The translations under genes were made by a program, and so were the position numbers. Shown piece after piece: positions 1 to 7,716 of a stretch of DNA of 64,000 bases. A model generated the notes under the pieces. It saw only the letters and a list, made by a program, of their open reading frames with translations. It searched no databases and was not told the origin of the DNA. The stretch is taken from assembly GCA_965226695.1 (NCBI GenBank), contig OZ245405.1, positions 1,736,001 through 1,800,000 of the forward strand. Direction: 5' to 3'. Positions within the stretch are counted from its first letter, which is position 1. Every line of letters starts with the position of its first letter. The DNA comes from CATOSD01 sp965226695 (GTDB lineage Bacteria > Chloroflexota > Dehalococcoidia > Lucifugimonadales > CATOSD01).

Positions 1-1
1 C

Positions 2-1255
2 GGCCGTGCGGTCTATGGCACTATACGCATCATCGAGGACCTCATCTTCAGCGGCAAGAGCGTGCTGCTGCTGGGCAAGCCAGGGGTCGGCAAGACGACC
101 ATGCTGCGCGAGGTCGCGCGGGTGCTGGCGGACGACGCGGGCAAGCGCGTCATCGTGGTAGACACTTCCAACGAGATAGCCGGGGATGGCGACATTCCCC
201 ACCCCGGCATCGGGAGGGCCAGGCGAATGCAGGTGCCCAAGCCGGCGCTGCAACACGACGTGATGATCGAGGCAGTGGAGAACCACATGCCGGAGGTCAT
301 CATCATCGACGAGATCGGCACGGAGCTGGAGGCCAACGCCGCGCGCACCATCGCCGAGCGCGGCGTGCAGCTTGTGGCGACCGCGCACGGCAACACGCTC
401 GAAAACCTTGTAATGAACCCGACACTGTCGGACCTCGTCGGGGGTGTGCAGTCGGTCACACTCGGCGACATCGAGGCGCGGAGACGGCGCACGCAGAAGA
501 CCGTTCTGGAGCGCAGGGCGCCTCCCACATTCGACGTTCTCGTCGAGATACAGGGCTGGAACGTGGTCACGGTCCACCCGGACGTGACCGACGTTGTGGA
601 CCGGATGCTGCGGGGATTCGCGGTATCGCCGGAGACGCGCGAGAGCGACGGCGAGGGCGGCTTCAGGGTGAAGCGGAGCGAGCAGCCGACTGCGCGCACC
701 GAGCTGCGTGGCGTCGAAACGCCCCGGCGGAGGGAGCCGCCTTTCCCGGCGGCCAGGGACCTGGAGCCCGCCGAAATCGAGCCGCCCAAGACCACCCACA
801 TACTGCCATACGGCGTGAACCGGGGACGCCTACAGCACGTGGTGAGTAGCGCCAACGCGCCCATAGAGTTGGTCATGGAAATCAGCCAAGCGGACCTGCT
901 CGTGACGACCAAGAACTACTACCGCCGCAAGACCAAGGCCCTTCGGGATGCGGAAGAGGTGGGCAAGCCGGTGTACGTGCTTCGCAAGAACACCACGGCG
1001 CAGCTCGAGCAGTTCATACAGGCGATTACCCGCAGGCAGGGCCTCGCGCCGGTATCGGTTGAGCACATGGACGGGGCAGTCCAGGAGGCCGAGGAGGCGG
1101 CAATCCGCGTCCGCAAGGGCGAGGGCCACGTGGAGCTGAACCCGCAGGGCGCCTACGTGCGTCGCCTGCAGCACGAGATCGCGGAAAAGTTCGGGCTTGC
1201 CTCGTCGAGTATGGGGAAGGACCCGGGCCGCCACGTGGTCATATTCAGACGATAG
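2..1255 (+). CDS. R3H-domain AAA ATPase (Ycf45/SpoIIIAA-like), 5' end outside window
   Basis: The frame is open to the left window edge, so the N-terminus is missing and 417 residues are visible. Near the start is a Walker A loop (GKPGVGKTT), followed by Walker B VIIIDEIG and an ATAHG sensor-like segment. This is the arrangement of the SpoIIIAA/Ycf45 P-loop ATPases related to secretion and RecA-like ATPases. The last 60 residues form an R3H domain ending RHVVIFRR, a fold that binds single-stranded nucleic acid. The region between (about residues 215-330) is charged and poorly conserved. Family members are annotated as single-stranded nucleic-acid-binding ATPases; the cellular role is not established. 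tmk follows 175 bases downstream, separated by a copy of a dispersed palindromic repeat. Confidence 0.88.
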   Translation, partial: GRAVYGTIRIIEDLIFSGKSVLLLGKPGVGKTTMLREVARVLADDAGKRVIVVDTSNEIAGDGDIPHPGIGRARRMQVPKPALQHDVMIEAVENHMPEVIIIDEIGTELEANAARTIAERGVQLVATAHGNTLENLVMNPTLSDLVGGVQSVTLGDIEARRRRTQKTVLERRAPPTFDVLVEIQGWNVVTVHPDVTDVVDRMLRGFAVSPETRESDGEGGFRVKRSEQPTARTELRGVETPRRREPPFPAARDLEPAEIEPPKTTHILPYGVNRGRLQHVVSSANAPIELVMEISQADLLVTTKNYYRRKTKALRDAEEVGKPVYVLRKNTTAQLEQFIQAITRRQGLAPVSVEHMDGAVQEAEEAAIRVRKGEGHVELNPQGAYVRRLQHEIAEKFGLASSSMGKDPGRHVVIFRR

Positions 1256-1337
1256 GCCGGCGCGGCTCGTAGCGGGCATCTCAGGGCTGATGCGGACGGG
1301 GCGTCGTCCGGCGGCCGCGAAGCCGGGAAGTCCGCGA

Positions 1338-1402
1338 CACCCCCATCCCCGTATGCAGCACGGGGCAGGCTCTGACCTTCCTCCGTCGAGGGGGAAGGGA
1401 CC
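1338..1402 (+). repeat. Dispersed intergenic palindromic repeat, copy A
   Basis: About 65 bases of C-rich sequence made of two hairpin-forming parts: a CCCCGT...ACGGGG stem, then a C-rich arm mirrored by GGGGGAAGGGACC. Related copies lie at 2286-2325, 3959-4023 and 26400-26461. It sits in the gap before tmk and its GGGGGAAGGGA tail lies about 30 bases upstream of the tmk start. Confidence 0.7.
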
Positions 1403-1430
1403 AGAATGTACGGCAAGACGGGAGCGACAA

Positions 1431-2186
1431 GTGGCGCTATTCGTATCGTTCGAGGGCGGCGAGGGCAGCGGAAAGACCACCCAGTTCCAGCTTTTGTGCG
1501 AGCGCTTGCGAAGGTCGGGTCGCTCGGTGCTCGCCATAAAGGAGCCGGGAACCACGCCGCTCGGAATCCACCTCAGAGAGCTTATCAAGGGCCGGCCTTG
1601 GGGCGGCCAGCAGGCCAACCAGACCATATCAAGAGGGGCAGAGCTCTTCTTGTTCCTGGCGGCCAGGGCCGAGCTCGTGGCGAAGGTGCTACTGCTGGAG
1701 TCTGAAAGAGGCGGCGGCGTTCTCGTGGCGGACCGATACGCCGACTCCACGATTGCTTATCAGGGTTACGGGCGTCGTATGCCCTTGAAGGCGATCGAGG
1801 ATATGAACCTTCTGGCGACTGAGGGCGTGATGCCGCGCCTGACGCTGCTGTTGGACTGTCCTCCGGAGGTTGGCTTGCGGCGCGTGGGCGCCGTGCAGAT
1901 CGCGTTGCCGCTCGATGGCGCTGAGAGCGCGGAGCTGACGGCGGGCCGCCTGGACGAGGAGGGCTCGCGCCGTTTCGAGGAGGAGTCGCTGGCCTTTCAC
2001 CAGCGGGTCCGGAGGGGCTACCAGGCGTTAGCCGAAGCCGAGCCGGACAGGTGGCGCGTGATTGACTCCACGGGCGCGGTAGATGCCATCCATGAAGAGG
2101 TGTGGCGCCACGTTGAGCCACTGCTGCCTTCCGTCGCCGGAGCGCCGACGGCCCAACTGGAGTTGCACAGCCCCACGTCAGCTTAG
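1431..2186 (+). CDS. tmk: Thymidylate kinase
   Basis: Thymidylate kinase phosphorylates dTMP to dTDP in the cytosol. The P-loop is FEGGEGSGKTT at residues 7-17, followed by the KEPG (dTMP-binding, EPGTT) segment and the DRYADSTIAYQGYGR segment that matches the family DRY motif. A lid region follows, and the protein is 251 residues against the usual 200-220. The extra length is an insertion after LLLDCPPEVGL, where a typical R-x-D-R-x-E element is replaced by a longer segment, plus a C-terminal tail. I chose the GTG at 1431 because GGGAG lies 6 bases upstream and the P-loop then falls at the normal distance. The open frame extends upstream to 1197 but that part has no family similarity. Confidence 0.93.
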   Translation: MALFVSFEGGEGSGKTTQFQLLCERLRRSGRSVLAIKEPGTTPLGIHLRELIKGRPWGGQQANQTISRGAELFLFLAARAELVAKVLLLESERGGGVLVADRYADSTIAYQGYGRRMPLKAIEDMNLLATEGVMPRLTLLLDCPPEVGLRRVGAVQIALPLDGAESAELTAGRLDEEGSRRFEEESLAFHQRVRRGYQALAEAEPDRWRVIDSTGAVDAIHEEVWRHVEPLLPSVAGAPTAQLELHSPTSA

Positions 2187-2285
2187 GCACCCGTTTGGCG
2201 CCCGCCTCCCAACCTTGCCCCGCTTGCCCCGTAAGGGGCTGAGACGGGTAGGTTTTGGGGACTTCAGCGGTTGTGCCTTTGCCGT

Positions 2286-2325
2286 CACCCCCATCCTAAC
2301 CTTCCCCCGTCAAGGGGGAAGGGAC
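2286..2325 (+). repeat. Dispersed intergenic palindromic repeat, copy B (short form)
   Basis: Short form of the repeat seen at 1338-1402. It keeps the CACCCCCATCC start and the CTTCCCCCGTCAAGGGGGAAG hairpin but lacks the central CCCCGTA...TACGGGG palindrome. It lies between the convergent ends of tmk and the ABC ATPase and could act as a bidirectional transcription barrier, though no T-tract follows. Confidence 0.65.
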
Positions 2326-2349
2326 GATTTGGAACCAGTCGGGGGCGGC

Positions 2350-3063
2350 CTAGTCGCGGTAGCGTAGCCCCTGCGCCGCCTGGTCGAGCAGCACGCCGTC
2401 GCGGATCTCCTTCACGTCGTCCGCCATCTCCAGCAGCGTGGAGTCGTGTGTGGCGGCGAGGACGCTTATGCCACGCTCCTGGACCATCTGCTTGAAGAGG
2501 CCGAAAATGGACCTGGCGTTCACCGAGTCGAGCTCGCCCGTCGGCTCGTCCGCCAGCAGAAGGGGCGGGTTGTTGACGATGGCGCGCGCTATGGCGACGC
2601 GCTGCTGTTCGCCGCCGGAGAGCTCGTAGGGCCGGTGCCGCGCCCTCGCCCAAAGGCCGACAATATCAAGCGCCTCACGCGCCCGCTCGCCCCGTTCGCG
2701 GGCCTTTACACCCGCTATCCGCAGGGGAAGCTCCACGTTTTCGAGCGCGGAGAGCAACGGCAACAGGCCGAACGACTGGAACACAAATCCGAGCTTGTGG
2801 CGGCGGATATCCAGCAGCTCGCGCTCGCCCATCTCCATGATGCTGCGCTCCTCGAACAGCACGTCGCCGGAAGTGGGTCTGTCGAGGCCGGCCAGGATGT
2901 TCAGAAGAGTCGTCTTTCCCGAACCCGACCTGCCCACGATTGCCAAGAACTGGCCGGGCAGCACTGTCAGGTTCACGCCGCGGAGGGCCGTAATCTCCTC
3001 GGAGCCGAGGCGGTAGGTCCGGGTCACGTCAATCGCGGCTGCCAGCCGCTGGTACCTGTTCAC
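2350..3063 (-). CDS. ABC transporter ATP-binding protein (LolD/MacB type)
   Basis: A 237-residue nucleotide-binding subunit with Walker A GRSGSGKTT (about residue 44), Q-loop VFQSFGLLP, signature LSGGEQQR, Walker B LLLADEPTGELD and switch histidine ATHD. The ADEPTGELD form is typical of the LolD/MacB/FtsE-like group that works with FtsX-type permeases. It starts with GTG at 3063, three bases after the TAG of the upstream ATPase; the Shine-Dalgarno GGAGGAG is inside the end of that gene, so the two are translationally coupled. It is the last gene of a four-gene operon with two large FtsX permeases. The substrate (lipid, lipoprotein or peptide) cannot be told from sequence. Confidence 0.93.
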   Translation of the reverse strand: MNRYQRLAAAIDVTRTYRLGSEEITALRGVNLTVLPGQFLAIVGRSGSGKTTLLNILAGLDRPTSGDVLFEERSIMEMGERELLDIRRHKLGFVFQSFGLLPLLSALENVELPLRIAGVKARERGERAREALDIVGLWARARHRPYELSGGEQQRVAIARAIVNNPPLLLADEPTGELDSVNARSIFGLFKQMVQERGISVLAATHDSTLLEMADDVKEIRDGVLLDQAAQGLRYRD

Positions 3064-3064
3064 T

Positions 3065-3955
3065 CTAAAGCTCCTCCGGTCTGAGCGTCACGGCGCCGTT
3101 TTCGACCTCAACCCTGGCCCGGTCGCGAATTCGCAGGTCCTCCAGGTACTCTCGGGGTATCTGGACGCGCCCGCTGGCGTCCACCAGGATGAACTCCTCC
3201 AGAGGCTGGTCCGTGTTGGCCGAGCCGGACACCCTCTGGAATGTCACTCGGCGCCGGATTTCAGTCGACATCTTGCCGTCCCGTATCATCACGACCCTGC
3301 CGACCTTGTGGGCGATGTCGGGATCGTGGGTGACTATGAGAATGGTGGTGTCGAACTCCTGGTTGACCACTCCGAACAGGTCCAGAATCTCGGCGGCGGT
3401 GGCGTTGTCCAGCTCGCCAGTCGGCTCGTCGGCGAGCAGCAGCGGCGGGTGGTTGGCGAGGGCCACCGCGATGGCGACGCGCTGTTGCTCTCCGCCGGAA
3501 AGCCGCTCGGGGGTGTGCTCAAGCCTGTGTCCCAGGCCCACCAGATCCAGCAGGTGTTCGGCGCGCTCCTTGCGTTCCCTGCCGGGCATTTCGGTCAGCA
3601 TCATGGGCAGCGCCACGTTCTCAACCGCGGAAAGATAGGGGAACATGTTGCGGCTGGTCTGCTGCCAGACGAAACCCACCACCTCGCGGCGGTATTCCTC
3701 TATGTCCCTCATGTTCATGCGCAGCAGGTCGTTTCCGCCTACGGACACGCCGCCCGCGGAGGGCGCGTCGTATCCGGCGAGTATGTTCAGCAATGTGCTC
3801 TTGCCGCTGCCGCTGGCGCCGACTATGGCCACCACCTCGCCCGGCATAACGCTCAGGTCGAGTCCTCGCAGGGCTACCACCTCGAGGTCGGCGATCTTGT
3901 ATATCTTGAACAGGTCCTCGCACAGCACGTACGGGGAACTCTGGGTGCTTGTCAT
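3065..3955 (-). CDS. ABC transporter ATP-binding protein with C-terminal AbrB-like domain
   Basis: The first 225 residues are a complete LolD/MacB-type ATPase: Walker A GASGSGKST, signature LSGGEQQR, Walker B LLLADEPTGELDN and switch VTHD. The next 70 residues are not part of an ABC subunit. From about residue 248 they read FILVDASGRVQIPREYLEDL, then L-x-I and V-E-V-E strands ending LRPEEL, matching the swapped-hairpin AbrB/MazE fold. Two starts are possible: ATG 3965-3967 lies inside a dispersed repeat, so I prefer ATG at 3955, preceded by GGGGGTGAG. It is co-transcribed with the second ATPase and both permeases. The tail may serve for dimerisation, protein contact or DNA binding; the sequence does not decide. 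Confidence 0.9.
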   Translation of the reverse strand: MTSTQSSPYVLCEDLFKIYKIADLEVVALRGLDLSVMPGEVVAIVGASGSGKSTLLNILAGYDAPSAGGVSVGGNDLLRMNMRDIEEYRREVVGFVWQQTSRNMFPYLSAVENVALPMMLTEMPGRERKERAEHLLDLVGLGHRLEHTPERLSGGEQQRVAIAVALANHPPLLLADEPTGELDNATAAEILDLFGVVNQEFDTTILIVTHDPDIAHKVGRVVMIRDGKMSTEIRRRVTFQRVSGSANTDQPLEEFILVDASGRVQIPREYLEDLRIRDRARVEVENGAVTLRPEEL

Positions 3956-3958
3956 GCT

Positions 3959-4023
3959 CACCCCCATCCCCGTATCGAGTACGGGGCAGGCTCTAAACTT
4001 CCCCCCGCAAAGGGAGGAGGGAC
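3959..4023 (+). repeat. Dispersed intergenic palindromic repeat, copy C
   Basis: Full-length copy with a CCCCGTA-TCGAG-TACGGGG palindrome followed by a C6...GGGAGGAGGGAC arm. It lies inside the ABC operon, between permease and ATPase genes, so it is transcribed. It could affect relative expression of the two halves through RNA structure. Confidence 0.7.
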
Positions 4024-4034
4024 GTGACGGGTCA

Positions 4035-7000
4035 CTACATCTCTCCGAGGCGCAGGATGCGCTGCAGGGAGATTCGGCGCACGAACCAGATCATGCCGGT
4101 TATGATCAGGGTGAACGCCACGGCCATTATAGCGTAGGTAATGGACAGCGTCGTCCAGTTGACCTCGAGGACGAATGGGGGCAACACCTGGCTGCCCTGG
4201 TCGTCGTTGCTCAGGAAGGGCATGATGATTGCGCCGATGCGTCCACCCATCCAGGTGCCCAGGGCGAGTCCGGCGACGATGATGAGCGCCTGCTCCAGCC
4301 AGATGAGGGTGGTGAGCTGGCGCGTGGAGAAGCCGATGGTACGCATCAGCGCGAACTCCATCTCGCGGCTTCTGAACGAGACGTAGGCGTGCACCAGGAA
4401 GCCCAGCGCGCTCAGTATGAGGACGGCGGTGAAGGCCATGAACAGCAGCGCGCGCCAGCCAGCCTGGACGAGCGGGTCCACCTGGGATTCAGCCAAGTTC
4501 TGCTGGGTGTCGTGCAGCCTTCGAGCGGGGAATGGGGGGTTGTCCGTAAGGAGTCCCACCAGCTCCGCGCGTTCCGAGCCGTTTGCGCTCGTCTCTATCC
4601 ACATCTCGTTCGGACGCAACTCGCCGGCCGTGACGTCGAGGTTCGCGTACGCCGCGACCGCCTTCAGATCGGACACCAGGAACGTCCTGTTGAAGGTGTC
4701 CAGGGTGGGGAAGAAGTCCACGGCGTCGACTATGTGTACCTGCAGGCGGTGGCCCTGGACCGAGACCTCGAAGGAATCGCCCACGTCGTGTCCGGTCTCT
4801 CTGAGAAACAGTCCGCTCGCGAGCACAGGCACCGGGGTTATCGGCGGGCCGTGGAAGATGCCGCGGCTCACCAACGGGTTGCCCTCGCTCCAGACGAACT
4901 GCGCGGCGCCGGAGTCGCCGTCGAAGGAGGAGCCGGCGGGCTGTATGGCGTCGGATATGGACTCCGGCGCGGCCCTGACGATGCTCCAGCCGGACACGTC
5001 GTCGAATGCCTCCACGACTTGTTCGCCGTCAGACGTGCGAACGCTGATCTCGCTTATGGAGAGGGTGCCGGCCCGGAGCCTGCCGCGGCCGTCGAACTTG
5101 TTCACTGTGACCGAGACCAGCTCCAGCGGCCGCGCGGGCGTCAGAAGCTGACGCCTGCCGCTGAACACTCGCCCGGTGCGGCTGTAGAGGGGCGCGGTCA
5201 TGCGCTCCCACCGCGTCGAATTCAGGGGTCCCATAATGTACGTGAAGTATCGCCCGTTGGAGTCTCTCATGCGGGCGATCACGCCCACGTCGGGCTGGGG
5301 CCGGTCGGTCTTGATCAACAGCGTAATCTCGGAGGAATCGGGGGGCAGAAGGAGACCCACGGGAAGGCTGGGATGCTCCAGCTCGGCCAGCAGGTCGGGC
5401 AGCGGCTCGTCGGCGAAGTCGTCGCGGAACCAGCCCACGTCGCTTACCACCCGGCTGTCGACCGCGACCATGGTGTAGCTCTCGCCGAGCAGCTCGGACA
5501 GATCGGTGCCCGCGCCCCGGAAGGCGGGCCCGACTTCCGACACGTTGGGGAGAGCCTTGTACTCGTCCACCACCGAGACGCTCTGGCCGCGCGTGTTGAC
5601 GATGACGCCTTCCAGTCGGATGTCGGCGCCGGCGGAGTAGAGCGCCCGCTCTTCGAAACTGCGCTCCAAGGTGCCGCCGAAGCTTGCGGCAACGATGCCC
5701 AGCCCGGCCATCAGCACCAGCAGCAGCGACAGGCGGGCGTAGTGCGTGGGGCGTCGGGCCATCTGCCACATTCCCATGGAGAACCCCACGGGAGCGTTCA
5801 GCCCGTACACGTGCAGCAGCCGGAACGCCACCTGGGCGATGGGGACCGCTATCAGAATCGGGGCGAAGACCTGCGGCATGGGCAGCGTCGGCCCGACGAA
5901 CAGCAGAACGGCCACGAGCGCGGCCTGCGCCGCCAGCCCGGCCCAGCGCCGCGGCGGCGAATCCGTCCTTGTCGTGAACCAGTACGCCACCACGAGCGCC
6001 GCCAGCGCGGCTAACTGCACGAGCCAGATGAGCGGCTCGCCGTTGCCGATGGCCCGCACCACAATCGCGGGCGCCAGGATGGCAGCGGTCGCGCCGGCCA
6101 CCAGGTGCAGCAGGGAGGGCGAGTCACCGCTCAGGAAGCGGATCGCCAAGGGAAAGAGCCGCAGCAGCACCATTGCGACGGCGACGAGAACGAGCGCCGG
6201 CACCGCCAGCAGCGCCTGGTTCACCACCAGCTCGCCGAAGACGCTGCTGGCGACCACCGACCCCTGATCGGATAGCTGCCGGAACAGCACGACGCTGATG
6301 ACCAGCAGTAGCACGTCGAAGTAGTAGCGCAGGAAGAACGGCTGCGCGGTGGGGCGCGACGACTCCTGCCGGTGCCGAGTTACGCCGACCCTGGACGCCT
6401 GGACGGCCGGGATGAGTAGCGCGGCGAAGCTGAGAATGCCGCCGAGCGCTCCCATTGCGAACGCGGCTCCGGATATCGCTACGTCGAGCCTGTCGCCGCC
6501 GCTCAGGCCGGAGAACGCCGGTGTGTAGCCGAGCACGCTTATCACGAGGGCGGCGATCGGCGGTGCGGCCGCCGCGGCGAGCAGGGATATCGTCAGGCCC
6601 TCGAGCACGAACACCGCCAGGATCTGAGGGGAGCTTGCCCCTCTGCTCCGCAACAGCGCGATCTCGCCCCGCTGCTGCTCGACCACCAGGGACGAGATGG
6701 TGACCACGTAGTAGAGGATGACGACCGAGATGAGCACGAGGACGACGAACATGGGAAGCTTGCTGAAGAAAAGCCGTTTGTCGTACTCGGCCAGCGCGTC
6801 CTCCAGTTCCGTAATCTGGCGGTAGCTGAAGAGGTTGCGCGAGAGGCGGTTCCTCATCGTCTCAAGGTTGCTACGGGCTATCCAGGCGTTGCGAGCGTCC
6901 AGCTTGGACTGGTCCACCTGCAGCAGCCAGGCGTAGGTGCTGTCCATGTCGGTGAACGACGCGCCCAGGGAGCCGAAGTAGGACTCCCGCGTCAGGAAGA

Positions 7001-7715
7001 ACGGGACCGTGCGGAAGTTGCCGGAAGTGGAGGCGGAGAGGACGGCGTCGTTGAGGTGCCAGAACTCGTCGGGGCCGGTGCGCTCGAAGATGCCGGCGAT
7101 GGTGACCGTGGCGTAGGGAATGGCGTCGTTCCAGTACGGAACGGTGGACAGGCTGTCTCCCACGCCGACACCGAACAGCTCGGCGGCCTCGGCAGGGATT
7201 ATGGCCTGAAGCCGCAGGGGCTGGCCCGCCGGACTCGGGGCGGCGTCGGCGCCCCAGCCGCCGCTCACCATGCGGATGTGCTCGTCCAGCGTGGGAACGT
7301 AGGCGAAGTAGCTGCGGGCGTTGTCCTGGCCCGCGCCGGCCTCGCTGCCCACCTGGGAGAGGAAGAACGTGGCCGTCTTTGCGCCCATCACCCGCGACTC
7401 GAGGAACCAGGCGATTCTCGCGTCCACCTCCGCGTTCACGGCGCGGGCGACCTTGGCGAACTCCTCGACCGTGGTGGGGCCGCGGTCCGCCTTCACGAGA
7501 ATGTTGGCCTCGTCCTCGGTGAGCCTCGCGAGAGTGCTCTTGAGCGCGAGCTCCCTCAGCGCGTCATAGTAGATAACGGTGCCGGCCATCACCGCCGAAG
7601 AGAGCACCACGCCCACCACAACGGTCGAAAGCAGCCGCCAGTGCGCCAGGCTGCGGCGCACGACCAGGGGCCACGCGGAAAGTGCTCTAGTGACCAGGTA
7701 GATCAGCTGTAGCAA
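4035..7715 (-). CDS. Large ABC permease with two FtsX domains (second of pair)
   Basis: A 1226-residue integral membrane protein. One transmembrane helix near residues 25-48 precedes a large extracytoplasmic domain. A first FtsX-type three-helix module follows (about 310-430), then a block of further hydrophobic helices (about 455-640). A second extracytoplasmic domain and a C-terminal FtsX module (last ~150 residues, ending WFVRRISLQRILRLGEM) complete it. This duplicated architecture is typical of MacB/LolCE-related exporters. The start is TTG, one base after the TGA of the upstream permease (TGAgTTG), with GGAGGG 7 bases upstream; translational coupling is likely. It pairs with the similar 1218-residue permease and the two downstream ATPases. 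The substrate is unknown. Confidence 0.9.
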   Translation of the reverse strand: MLQLIYLVTRALSAWPLVVRRSLAHWRLLSTVVVGVVLSSAVMAGTVIYYDALRELALKSTLARLTEDEANILVKADRGPTTVEEFAKVARAVNAEVDARIAWFLESRVMGAKTATFFLSQVGSEAGAGQDNARSYFAYVPTLDEHIRMVSGGWGADAAPSPAGQPLRLQAIIPAEAAELFGVGVGDSLSTVPYWNDAIPYATVTIAGIFERTGPDEFWHLNDAVLSASTSGNFRTVPFFLTRESYFGSLGASFTDMDSTYAWLLQVDQSKLDARNAWIARSNLETMRNRLSRNLFSYRQITELEDALAEYDKRLFFSKLPMFVVLVLISVVILYYVVTISSLVVEQQRGEIALLRSRGASSPQILAVFVLEGLTISLLAAAAAPPIAALVISVLGYTPAFSGLSGGDRLDVAISGAAFAMGALGGILSFAALLIPAVQASRVGVTRHRQESSRPTAQPFFLRYYFDVLLLVISVVLFRQLSDQGSVVASSVFGELVVNQALLAVPALVLVAVAMVLLRLFPLAIRFLSGDSPSLLHLVAGATAAILAPAIVVRAIGNGEPLIWLVQLAALAALVVAYWFTTRTDSPPRRWAGLAAQAALVAVLLFVGPTLPMPQVFAPILIAVPIAQVAFRLLHVYGLNAPVGFSMGMWQMARRPTHYARLSLLLVLMAGLGIVAASFGGTLERSFEERALYSAGADIRLEGVIVNTRGQSVSVVDEYKALPNVSEVGPAFRGAGTDLSELLGESYTMVAVDSRVVSDVGWFRDDFADEPLPDLLAELEHPSLPVGLLLPPDSSEITLLIKTDRPQPDVGVIARMRDSNGRYFTYIMGPLNSTRWERMTAPLYSRTGRVFSGRRQLLTPARPLELVSVTVNKFDGRGRLRAGTLSISEISVRTSDGEQVVEAFDDVSGWSIVRAAPESISDAIQPAGSSFDGDSGAAQFVWSEGNPLVSRGIFHGPPITPVPVLASGLFLRETGHDVGDSFEVSVQGHRLQVHIVDAVDFFPTLDTFNRTFLVSDLKAVAAYANLDVTAGELRPNEMWIETSANGSERAELVGLLTDNPPFPARRLHDTQQNLAESQVDPLVQAGWRALLFMAFTAVLILSALGFLVHAYVSFRSREMEFALMRTIGFSTRQLTTLIWLEQALIIVAGLALGTWMGGRIGAIIMPFLSNDDQGSQVLPPFVLEVNWTTLSITYAIMAVAFTLIITGMIWFVRRISLQRILRLGEM

Positions 7716-7716
7716 C

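Noticed and set aside
3645..6014. Long plus-strand open frame (789 codons) opposite the FtsX permease, and similar ones at 8243-10531, 9076-10365, 19138-20607 and 33970-35676
   Set aside because: These are antisense shadows of GC-rich coding sequence. They are rich in Arg, Gly and His, show no family features, and the opposite frames encode conserved proteins.
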